A DNA stretch of 64,000 nt from Sorghum bicolor (taxonomy: Eukaryota; Streptophyta; Magnoliopsida; Poales; Poaceae). A program made the position numbers and the translations under genes. Positions 22,817-34,000 of the stretch are shown one piece after another. The DNA is taken from contig NC_012873.2 in assembly GCF_000003195.3 (NCBI RefSeq), positions 66,969,615-67,033,614 of the forward strand. Direction: 5' to 3'. Each line of letters starts with the position of its first letter. Position 1 is the stretch's first letter. The notes below the pieces were generated by a model, which saw only the letters and a program-made list of their open reading frames with translations, was not told where the DNA came from and ran no database searches.

Positions 22817-23160
22817 AGCGCCCCCTCCACCCGCCTGGATTCTGGCCTGAATATATCCCAAACCGGAAGCCCCCGGCGCGGCAGCGCCCCCTCCACCCGC
22901 CTGGATTTTGGCCTGGACTGGATCCAAAGCTCGTCGACGACGACGACGACGCGATTTGGCCGGGCGCGCGGGTGGCGAACTGGTGATCATTAGGCAGGCA
23001 CGCGCCACGACGCGGATTTGGCCGGGCTCGCGAGCGGGTGGTGAACTGGACCTAGACTGCCGGGCGACGGACGGAGAGACCGACCGCGCGCGCCACGCCA
23101 CGACGCGATTTGGCCGGGCGCGCCGGCGGCGAACTGGTGATCATTAGGCAGGCACGCTCC
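22817..23160. repeat. GC-rich cluster of interspersed direct repeats
   Basis: AGCGCCCCCTCCACCCGCCT and what follows occurs twice with a 66-bp period (22817 and 22883). A second unit containing GCGATTTGGCCGGGCGCGC and then GGCGAACTGGTGATCATTAG occurs at about 22950, in shortened form at 23010, and again at 23104. The array is irregular, so it is probably the result of repeated local duplication. Confidence 0.8.
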
Positions 23161-23195
23161 ATGCTCCAGAGACTCAACGTACGTGCGCGAATTTT

Positions 23196-23342
23196 CCAGC
23201 GATTGACCTCTTGTCGATTTCTAGCTAGCTCCACTTCCACGCTCCGTGGAGACCCAAGTGTCCAAGCCCAACGTACGTGTACGTGCTCCAATTTGTTACA
23301 CTACGTACCACACGCCACCAGCGATCGACCTCTCGTCGATTC
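23196..23342. repeat. 25-bp direct repeat, 122-bp period
   Basis: CCAGCGATTGACCTCTTGTC at 23196 recurs as CCAGCGATCGACCTCTCGTC at 23318. Nearby CAACGTACGTG also recurs (about 23174 and 23270), so the whole 122-bp segment is a diverged tandem duplication. Confidence 0.75.
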
Positions 23343-25606
23343 CTCGTCCGCGCACGTATTCAGTTCTTTGGAATGTACTGTATATAAAAAAAATCTCAGG
23401 AATTTTCACCATCACACGACACACCGGCGACCGCCCAAACTGAATCCAGTACTAGCCATTCATCTAGACCGGAGGTGTGGTGACGTCACTGAACCGCGGA
23501 GCATATTTGTTTGTTGTACAGGAAAAGGAGAATAGTGGCGATGGTTATGCATGCATGATTGCCAGTTTAATATTCGTGGTGATAAAATAAAGTAGCAGAT
23601 ATGGAAATGACGATTTGTGTATATGGCTAGTAGGCGCGGAAGTATATAGCAATATATACTAGCACTGTGCACCGGCCTGGCTTTAATTTGCTGGCGAGCT
23701 GACGACATGGCATGCAAATTTTTATTCCGAGTTGGAAAAAAAAAGGAACGGCATGATCTTCATATAAGTGAGTGAGAGACATACGGCTCGATCGTCAGGT
23801 CACCTCTCGGTCGTCACCTCTCGATCGTCTTTAGTCTATATCTCTATGTAACCCGCCTTCTTTAAAATGCAACGAAACCTATGCGTGGAATCTCTCTTCT
23901 CCGTAGTTTACCTAACAAAAATCTCTACCACATCACAAAACCACTAGTCCTCCATGCCATCTTCGTTTTGTGTTGAGGACTTCGTTGGTAATCTATAGAT
24001 TACCTGTGAATCTTTTTGTATCAACTATGTGTAGGTTTATTGACCATTCTCTTCTGCTTAATGAAAAGGGACTATATTCCCGGTCGCGAAAAAATCTTTA
24101 ATTATTCGTTACATACATGCTTTAATTTGTTTTATTTAGGTATGATATATACTCTGTCCTTCAAATTATTGTTCATTCTCGATTTTTCTGTCTTGAGAGT
24201 TCCTTAAACCAGCACATGCAACATCATCAAACTTGTTTTCTTACATTTCTCGATAAAAACATATTTCAATAGTGTGTTTATTTGAACTCGTAAATGCCAA
24301 TTTGTTTGTCTAAAAACTTGATTAAAAATAAAGAAGTTTGGCTTAGAACAAAATGAAAGAAAAGTGACAAAAAACAATTTAAAACGAATAGAGTAGAGGG
24401 TGTATCCGTGTATGCATGCGGTACAATGTTCCCTGGGAAAAACAACGCGTGACAGAGACCACTCACCAAATAAAAGACGAGTTTTAATTTAGTTTCAAGG
24501 CCACTAGCTAATGGTGGTAACGGGAGCTGACTAACTAGATTTTGTCTATTATGGATGGATTGGCGAAAGAAATGTTGGCATCCTCTGATACATATGATGG
24601 AAGCAAACTCCAAATTGTGGGATGTTTGTGTTTGTATATATAGTAGGCCTGGCTCGCTGTCAGCCGGTGTGTTCCGCTGAGGCAAGCAGACACCTTTGGT
24701 CACTGCCTCATAGGGCGTGTTAGAATCGGTGTTAGAAAGAAGAATCGACGCCGGCTACCTGCTGCTGACATAGTACAATACTTACAGTATAGTTTTATTT
24801 TCTCGGAGCAAACAAAATACGTATATATCCCGATACGTCTATCCTTCCGTAGACTTCGGGGAGAGCAGGCTGAGCAGCGATGACGGTACACCGCGCGCTG
24901 TACATGTGAAATATCATCATTCAAATTCAGCAAACAAACAAGTCAGTGTGACGACGACGACGACGACCCATCGATCGAACTCCACAAGCCAGGAACGCCC
25001 AAATGCTTTTCTCTAGCTAATACTACTATTTATTAACCTGTATCTTTCTCAGCCACTTGGTTGGTCTGTAATTAGTCTGTGGTCAGATAACGACGTCTAT
25101 ATATACTTGGGCGGTAACGTATATAATCCATTTTTTACGCGCCAAGCGAACAAGTCATGCGGCGGAATGCCACCGCTGATCTGTGAGAGCACGCGCGCGG
25201 GCGCTAGCTAGGAATTAATGGACACCGCCTATTGGACACGAGCGGCGTTGTTTTTTGTTAGGCATATATGTGTATGTGAGTACGTACATGTCATGGGTGA
25301 CGCGTAACTTCATGCATGATTTTCTAGATTAGATTATCAGGTATATCAGCATCATATCTAATTTAATTGGATACATATGTGACGATCAGTTTATTATTTT
25401 TGTTTGATTGATCAATCTTTTTATTTGTTTGCGGGGTGCTCTCTCTCTCTCATTCCACTCTTCCTTCGTTCTTATTATACCATTCAATATACACACATGT
25501 AGTTTCTTGCTTGTGCATTATTGTGTCCTCTCTGGCAAGTAGCTAGTCATGCCACTGTCCTCCTCTATAAATCGTCGTTTACATACAGCGTAGAGCGTAT
25601 TTCTTA
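23343..25606. other. Intergenic, mostly AT-rich
   Basis: No gene recognised. A short tandem CACCTCTCG(G/A)TCGTC motif occurs at 23800-23830 and a (GAC)n run at 24950-24967. The frame 24278-24703 (minus) has no recognised domain. Confidence 0.35.
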
Positions 25607-25799
25607 GGTCATTCTCATTTCAGGTTTTATGGCTCAGTTTCTAACATATCTATATTTTGAAAATAGTGCAGAAGAGTTTTATCCCTATGAAACTCTCTCT
25701 ACTCCCATGAAACTCTTATCATCTCTCTTTATTAATTTAATATCATATCAGTATATTTAATATCTATGAAACTCCAATGAAACCCTATTGAAACCGGCC
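25607..25799. mobile_element. Decayed MITE related to the 6359-6725 element
   Basis: The left end GGTCATTCTCATTTCAGG and the inverted right end (GGCCGGTTTCAATAGGG) recall the GGCCAGTCTCAGTGG family. TTA flanks both sides (25604-25606 and 25800-25802), and the interior has repeated ATGAAACTC motifs like the intact element. Confidence 0.6.
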
Positions 25800-25877
25800 T
25801 TATTCATCGTAGGGACGGCGAGCTGAACTAGCGCCATGCATAGACATTGGACGGAGTAAATTTATTGAGGTGAACTA

Positions 25878-26070
25878 GGGCGTGTTTAGTTGGTGAAGTG
25901 AAAATTTTCACGACAGTGTAGCACTTTCGTTTGTTTGTGGTAATTATTGTTTAATCATGGACTAACTAGGTTCAAAAGATTCGTCTCGTCAATTCCGACC
26001 AAACTATGTAATTAGTTTTTATTTTTGTCTATATTTAATACTCCATGCATGCATCCAAAGATTCAATATA
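25878..26070. mobile_element. GGCCTTGTTTAG-family MITE, right end lost
   Basis: It begins GGGCGTGTTTAGTTGG and carries the internal family blocks (ACTAACTAGGTTCAAAAGAT, AATTAGTTTTTATTTTTGTC), but the sequence diverges after about 26070 without the inverse terminus. Truncated copy. Confidence 0.6.
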
Positions 26071-28059
26071 ACAGGCTCCCAGTTCTTTCTCTTCTTTCTT
26101 TTCTTCCTCTACAACTTTACTATATTATTCTTGAATAAGCTAGTGATTATTTGAGGCTTACAGTATGGTATACCGAGGGCTAACTCTACAACTTCAGGTT
26201 GTTGAATCGAATATACCTTCTATATACCTAGCTTAGAGTATTGGAACCTGTTAGGTCGATTGCTGAACCGGACTTGACTTTGACGCGTTGGCTTTGGCTC
26301 TGGCTTTTCCTATATCTGAATGTTTCGGAAGAGTCCCCGTGGCTATCCTGCGCGAAAGAGGAAGAACTCAACTCTTTTGAAAAATTTTAGGTTTTTAGAT
26401 TGACTAGCAAAAATGTCCGTGCGTTGCAACGGGAGAAAAAAAAGTTATCAAATCTATATCTATATTTCTATTACATATAATTATATATAATAACAAAGCG
26501 GCAAAATAAACAAGGCCCTAACGAACCCCATCTCTGCGGAATGAAGCGACGATGGGGCGCTCGTTTCCAGCTTCCGATCCGTTAATGTTGATCCACACGT
26601 CCCGGCAAGACTCCCAGTCCTCTGCGCTCGCTCGGTCCACGGCAGCCACCACTGGATACTGTACGATGTTGGAATTTGGAAACATATCTTGCTAACGACA
26701 ACAGACTCAATTGGCCATATTTAAGAAAGAGGGATCAGGAAGGAAAGAACACTAGAGTGCCACAGCTAACTGGAGAGACAACCACATTCTAATGGGCAAG
26801 AGCGAGACTAACCAAACACTTCTTATCATGTTTCAGAACACGTACACGTATAACTTCATCCAGCTGCTCCGATCCACCAAAATTATTCTACCAAATAAAA
26901 ACCAACACCCGGGCACGCAGCCATCACAAAAAATGGGGTGCTAACAGGAAACTAGTAGCTAGGTGTAAACTCCAACTCATTTCGTTCACACTCTCAAAAA
27001 AAAAAGAAGAAGAAAAAACTCATTTTGTTCACGGCTCTAGCAAGCGTCCTCTCGCCGTGATGCACTGTCCATGGCCGCAGGTCGCGCTGGCCATTGTTTT
27101 CTGCAGCAAATTCAAACTGCTGCGGATAGTCACAGTTCATGAACTCTGCTCTACTATAGAAAAGGGAGAGTATATTCTTCTAAAGAAAAGGGTATCAAAG
27201 AGTTTCATTGAGAAATTGTCTAAGTGTACGTGATGACAATAGGAAGTTTTGGCTTGACAACAAACACTATCATCAAGGAATTTGTAGCGTGCGCGTACTT
27301 GAAAAGAATATGAGGAAGAGGATCCCTGCATTGGAAGATACTCTAATTTGCTAGCACAGTACCATAAAAAAGGTAAACAATTTACACCTCATTTTCTAGA
27401 AGAACACACAGAATCCATTAGCCTATGACCATAAGAGGGGTGACCTGGTGGTCAACATGGGCAAGAGCCAGCAGAGAAATTGTATTGGGAATCCACTGAC
27501 CACTGCAGCAGCAGCTCAATTCAGCCGGGCTAAATTTCAGCAACAGAACTGGGCCGGCAGACGTGCCTCGCAACGTCGCAAAAGCCGCACCCGTTCTGAT
27601 TCCTTGGGCTGTGAAAGCCAAGCCCACGGGCGGGCCATGCTGGGCTGCTCCTGCTCTATCCGGAACGCCTCCGCCAAACACCCAAATATATGTCACAAAT
27701 CCCCGCCGCCGCTCGGTAACTACTCCCTGCCCCCACAACACCCCTCCCCGATAAACCCGCGCGTCCCGCACCACCGTCCACCGCTGCCTCACTCGCTCGC
27801 CCCGTCCCCGTCCTCGTCGCGAGCACGCACGCCAAACGGCACGCGCTCCTCTTCCCCCACGCACGCCTTCCGCTTCTCGCCCCGATCAGTGCTCGCCAGC
27901 AGCCTGCCAGCCTCGCCTCGGAACATTGAAGCACACAGTAGTGTCTCACTCACCCGGGCAATCCGCGGGAGGTGCGGCGCGCACAGCTAGGACCAGGAGG
28001 CGAACGGGCGGCGCGACGTGAGTCGAGTTCGGGCCGTGCAGGCGGGGTAGCAGGCAGCC
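26071..28059. other. Intergenic; upstream region of the SS5-like gene
   Basis: AT-rich to about 27400, then increasingly GC-rich toward the SS5 start, as usual for a grass promoter and leader. The frames at 27448-27990 overlap on both strands and are not supported as coding. No clear TATA box was fixed. Confidence 0.35.
26403..26433 (-). mobile_element. Possible Helitron 3' terminus
   Basis: Read on the minus strand, the segment is CCCGTTGCAACGCACGG, a GC-rich potential hairpin, followed 12 to 14 bases later by GCTAGT. A short hairpin just before CTRRT is the signature of Helitron 3' ends, and this exact type is common in grass genomes. The 5' end (TC...) of the element would lie to the right and was not found. 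Confidence 0.4.
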
Positions 28060-31000
28060 ATGGAGACACCGCGGCTTGCAGTCGGGGCAGCGTCGCGGCC
28101 CCCGCCACCAACTCCTCGATTCCGGCGGCGGCGCTTCCCGCGTCCGCGCGGCGGGGTGCATTGCTTCCCCTTCGCCCGCGCCGCTCGACCGGTGCTTCTA
28201 ACCCGGTGCTCCTCCTCCTCCTCCTCCAGGTGCGTGCAAATCCCACACCCAGCACTATTCCGTGCGGCCGTGCTCGCATAATTGCTGCGTGTACTCTGTA
28301 TGCGTGCCTGTTGCTCAGCTGATTCGGTCCTCCAATTTGTGTCTCAGGGAGGGGAACGGCGATTCTCGCGGTAAGCCCCGGCGCGAGAGCTCCAGTACCG
28401 TCCGGTGGGTTCCCGCTATATCTCGATTTTGTAAGCGCTCGAATTGCGGATGATGTTTCTATATGGTGCTGGGAATTTTGTAGGTTGGACGTCGACGCAG
28501 ATAGTGATCAGGCATGGATGAGATGGCCACAGATAATTCCACTTTATCTTCTGTTGTTCTGCTTTGCTGATTTAAGAGGCTTATGAGTTTAGGGTAATTG
28601 CTGTTTCCAGGTACCAAGTTTGGCTGATGAGGGTGATGTTGGGGAGCTCTTCAGACTGGCTCAACGGAGTAATTACTCTTCCCTTGCTTTACCTAATGTT
28701 AGTGTTCTGTATCAGACCATACTTAGTACTACAACTGTTAGTTTTCATCATAATGTAGCACACATTTTTCCATTGGAACCACTCTTTCACATTGCTTTGT
28801 TCCTTGCTGATAAATAAGTCTTAACAGTTGTCTGTTACAGATATCCTGTACATTAACAAGCAGCGGCTTATGGCTATGGAGGAGCTGAAGAAACTACAGG
28901 ATGAAAATAATTTGCTTCTTGAGGAAATACAAGTACTAGAAACAGAAATGCAAGGTGCGGTCTTGGTTACCAACATTTTCAGGCTTTATGGATGATAATG
29001 TGAAATTTCATCTTCAGCAATCCTATATATACTGATTGTTGATATGATCGTTTTACTTTCCATTTCTCATTCTTAACTATAGAGGTAAACTGCACGCATC
29101 AAATACTAGAAATGTTGTCATATACCTTTCACTATACTTTTACATATTCCATTTCCTCATGGCATTTCTTTCAGGTATTCCCCTAGAAGCAGCACAATCG
29201 TTAAGTTTCAGCGAGTTACTCCTGCGGATAGATACAATGGTCATTTCTGGAATGATCAGCATGGCGGAAGCATCTGATTTAAGAGAGAAAGTTGTCACTA
29301 ATAGAAGCATAATACAAAGCGCCTTTTCTGACATTCATCATAAGCCAAATACTGAATTGCTGTCTGAACTGCGACTCTTTCTACGTAAACCAATAGAGTA
29401 TGATACCACTTACCTTACTTTCCTCCAGTTTTACCGCCTTTTACTCAAATTTTCTGCAGTGTTACCGGATACCCATGTCCTTTTTTTTTTTGCTGCAAGA
29501 CAACTTGACACATCGAATTGTCCATTGGCACCTGACATGTCCTGGTAACACTATTCCTGCCTATGAAGCCGCGCCACCCCCACGGCGACGCCGCCTAGAT
29601 CCGCCGCCGCCTCTGCCTCCCAGCGCCCCACCGCCACCTCCAGGCCCTCGCCCACCTCCGCCGCTATGCCCAGTGCCTGTTTTTCGACCGAGGACCGCCG
29701 AATCGAGCCTGCCCCGCGTCCGCGCCTCTGGTCGGTCGTGGTTGGTTCGCTCGACCAACTCGGGGAGACCATGGCCGCCTCGTCTCCAGCCGCCCCACCG
29801 AAGAAGGCTCACTTCTCCTTCGCCCCACCGAAGAAGGTTCGTTTCTCCTTCACTCCACCCTCTCAACCTGCAGCCGCTGGCGTCATTCCCAGAAGTGTCG
29901 CTCCCAAATCCTGCCTCAAATCTTCCGGCGAGAGACGCAATACCTGCAGTAATGGCCGCGCACCTTCCCAAGCTGACCTCGACAGGCCGAAACATGCCAG
30001 TGTCACGCCCGGCCATCACTCCTCGACGCGCTTGGTGACTGACGAGGACGGTTGGTCAACTGTCGTTAGGAGAAGGGGAGGGCGCTCCGGCGGCTCTGCT
30101 CAGGCAGATTCATGGCGTCCAGCTGCCCCTGCCTTCCTCGAATTCTTCAGAGGTAAGTGCTTTCGTTGTCTTGCAGGGGGACACCGAGCAGCAGGCTGCA
30201 GAGAGCCGGTCCACTGCCTGCGCTGCTTGCGAATCGGGCATAAGGCCAGGGAATGCAGTGGTGCAGTTCCACATCTAGCTCGTCAGGCCTCTGCAGCCCA
30301 CAAGCACCCGCCTGGACGCGGCACTCCTGCTCCCTCTGCACTGGCCCGGCCACCACCGCCTGACCCCGTATCATTCCCACCCCTCCAGCACCGCGAGATG
30401 CCGGCGCCGGGACACCCCACGACGCGCCCGTCAGAAATCTCCGCTGTGGCAGCAGCAACGCAGGACATGGAGGAGGAGTGGGAGCGCCTCTCCTCCTGCA
30501 CCGTGGTCCTCTGCCTCTGTAGAGAGGTAGATGTGGAGCCAACGACGATTGAAAAAGAGCTTCGGGTCCGCTTCGGCATCCGTCGTGGTGACGTCAAGGT
30601 TACCCGTCACCGACCAGAGGACTTCCTCGCCGTCTTCGAGTATCCCCACCACCGGGATGCTGCTGTTGCCCTCAAGTGCCTTCGTCTGGGTAGCCTCAAC
30701 ATCCGCATTCGGCCATGGCGTGTGCTCCCCTACAGCGACCACCGCGACTTGCGCCACCATGTTCGGCTCTGCCTGGAGGGGATTCCAGCACACGCCTGGA
30801 ACGCGAGCATCGCCAAGAGGGTGGTGGCAAGTGCCTGCGACATGGACTACGTGGAGCCGCAATCCCTGCGCCGCGATGACACCAAGGCCCTGTGTATGTG
30901 GGCGTGGACCTACAACCCATCAGATATTCCGAAGGTAACTTGGTTAACCATTACAGGGAAGGCAGTGCAAGTTCATGACGGCATCGGCACGCCCCATGGC

Positions 31001-34000
31001 CGGCGAGGACTCACCTTCAGGGTACTAGTTCACCTGGACATATTAGAGCTGCCCCCGGACTCGCATGGGCGGTCGGAGACAAGGGACTTCACATGGAACT
31101 ATGGGGTGGTGGATGGCGGCCGTCCACTTCCAGACTCCAAGCTAAGGCGTTGCCACCAAGACGAGGACGACAACACTCGCCGTGCACGCCGTGGCAACAA
31201 CCACAGCTCAAGGACGCTCCTAGGGTGGGAGCGCTCCGAAAAGCGCCACCAGCAGCGTGTCAAGTCACCTGACGGTCGTTGCTGGCGAAATCAACGTTCA
31301 TCATCACCAGGACCTGACGACACCCAAGGCCAGGGACACCTCAATTCCCTCTTGCCTGTACACCGTGCAAGCCCTTTATGCGTCACAGACTGCGTGCAGC
31401 CGCCCACTCAGACACCCTCAGATCATGTCCACCAAGGAGGCTCCTCTATGCAGACGTCTGCTATGGAGACCGCCCAGGAAAGCCCAGCACAAGAAGTGGC
31501 GCCCCTAGCCAATGGGGCTCCAAGGGCAACTCCAAATGCGCCGTCACCATCTTCATCGAGTCGCAGTCACACTAGGGAAGCTACACTGGACAACCTCCAC
31601 AGCATTCAGAGGTCCAATTTGTCTGACAATGACAGCAGATCGCCCCCACCAATTTCGTGTCTGGCTCCACAGTTTCACTCGGTGGCTGCTTCATCTAGGC
31701 TGGAAGCATCCGCTGACTTTGGCCAGGAACAAGGTGACCTGGTGCTACCCCATACCTCATCGCCTGCAACGCCAAGGTTCTCCCCCTGTACCGGCCACAA
31801 CCAGGGGGTGCCTCAGGTCTGCTCTGTGCAGTGTAGGAGGTTTCGCCCAGGATGTGTCTATATCAGGCGCCACCCACGTAGGCAGCGCACGCCACAAACC
31901 GTAACGTCAGCCCAGCTGGCACTGCAGAACGCGACGGCAACCTTCATCAGCCAGGTCACGCAGCCGACACCGGCGCCATTGCTCCAAGCCCCCCTGCAGC
32001 AACCTAGGCCACCTAGGCCAACACGGCGGGGGATAAAGATCTCAGCACAGCGGCGCAAGAGCGTTCGCATTGCGACCACGTCGTGGCCCCAAGGTGATGC
32101 ACAGGCGAAGGCTCGCCAGGTCCTCATGAAGAAGCTCGGGATCATGGAGGAGCAAAACTCGATGGACGACACACTACTCAACTATTTCAGGCTCTTCAGC
32201 GGGCCGCTCTCGGAGCTGGTGATAAAGGCGTTGACGGCCCTGTGTGGCCTCGACGGCGGCGCTGCAGCCAGCAGCTCCCCGGCCTAGGACTCGGCGCTTC
32301 CCAATGGGTTCACAGCTAGCTCCTATGTCGCAACGCAACTGTAACATTCTTTGTTGGAACGTGAGAGGCCTCAATGACGTGGTCAGGCAAGATGCTGTAA
32401 GTCTGCTGGTAAGAGACACAGCTTCCACCATCGTATGTTTGCAAGAGACGAAGCTGCAAAATTTGGACCAAGGTGTTGTGAGACGTACTGTAGGGGCAAA
32501 ATTTAGAAACACTTTCGCTGTCCTACCAGCCACACAAACAAGAGGTGGCATCCTTATCGCGGTCAATGAGGACTATTTCCAGCTATCTGACCACCAGGTA
32601 TCCACGCACGCCGTGACTGCAACAATCACCATGAGGGCAGATGGAACCAAATGGCAGATCACAGTTGTCTACGGCCCGCAGGGAGACGCAGAAAAATTAC
32701 AATTTCTTCAAGAGCTGGCTGCAATCCCCTGCCCGGCCCATGGAAGGTGGCTTATCTTAGGAGATTTTAATCTCATCTACCAGGCAGAAGACAAAAATAA
32801 CTCCAATCTAAATCGTCGCCTCATGGGCTCCTTCAAAGCTATGATCGATGATCTAAACCTAAAGGAAATAGGCCTGAATGGACGCCGCTTCACTTGGAGC
32901 AACGAGCAAGACAATCCGACACTGACAAGAATTGACAGATTTTTTTGCACCCCTGATTGGGAATTATCCTTCCCAACATGCTTCCTCCACTCCTTGCCTT
33001 CACTCATGTCTGATCACACCCCTCTACTTCTGCAAGGAGAGCTTGAGCACTGCCACAATAACACCTTTCGCTTCGAAAATTTCTGGGTCAAGGTGGATGG
33101 TTTCAGGGACGTGGTGGAGCAAGTCTGGTGCAAACCTGTCCACTCTGTGCTACCCTTCAAACGTCTGCATATAAAATTAGTGCGAGTGGCAAAAGGCCTC
33201 AAGAGGTGGCGGAAGGAGAAGATTGGGGATACTCGGCTGCAGCTAGCCATTGTCAAAGAGGTTCTGCTACAGCTCGAGGCAGCGCAGGAAGTCAGAACAC
33301 TCACACAGCAGGAGCTCGACCTACGCCGTCGGCTAAAAATCAGAAGCACTGGATTAGCGGCCATTGAAAAATCAAGAATTAGACAGCGGGCAAGGCTCAC
33401 ATACATCCGCAGTGGAGATGCAAACACAAAATTTTTCCACATTCGGGCTAACACGAGAATGAGGAAGAATTATATCCATAGCCTGCACACTGATGGGAGG
33501 GTGGCGACTACACACAATGATAAAGAAAAAATCATTGCGGACTATTTTTCGGGACACCTAGGCTCCCATGAACCGAGGTCGACGACGTTCAGCTGGTCGG
33601 CGCTTGGATATGTCCCAAGGGATCTGTCGGCACTCGAGGCCCCGTTCACACAAGATGAAATCAAAGATACAATAAACTCCATGCCGTCGGACAAGGCACC
33701 GGGTCCAGATGGCTTCACAGGCGCCTTCTTCAAAGCTTGTTGGGATATTATCAAAGAGGATGTCACTGCCGCTGTGAACAGTCTGTATAGTCTAAACTCC
33801 CAAGGTTTTGAGTTCCTAAATTCAGCAAACATCATCCTGCTTCCAAAGAAAATGGATGCTTTGAGAGTTGCAGACTTCCGCCCGATCAGCCTCATTCACA
33901 GCGTAGCAAAGATTTTCGCCAAACTACTCACAAATAGGTTGGCGCCGCTGCTTGATTCCTTAGTTTCAAAATGCCAAAGCGCCTTCATTAAAAGGAGGAA

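Noticed and set aside
29398..29548. Continuation of the SS5 exon reading past 29397 as coding
   Set aside because: The frame ends in unrelated residues, whereas splicing 29397 to 36188 restores the starch-synthase alignment in phase.
29551..30019. Minus-strand frames inside the LINE leader and ORF1
   Set aside because: Shadows of the LINE leader and ORF1 coding strand.
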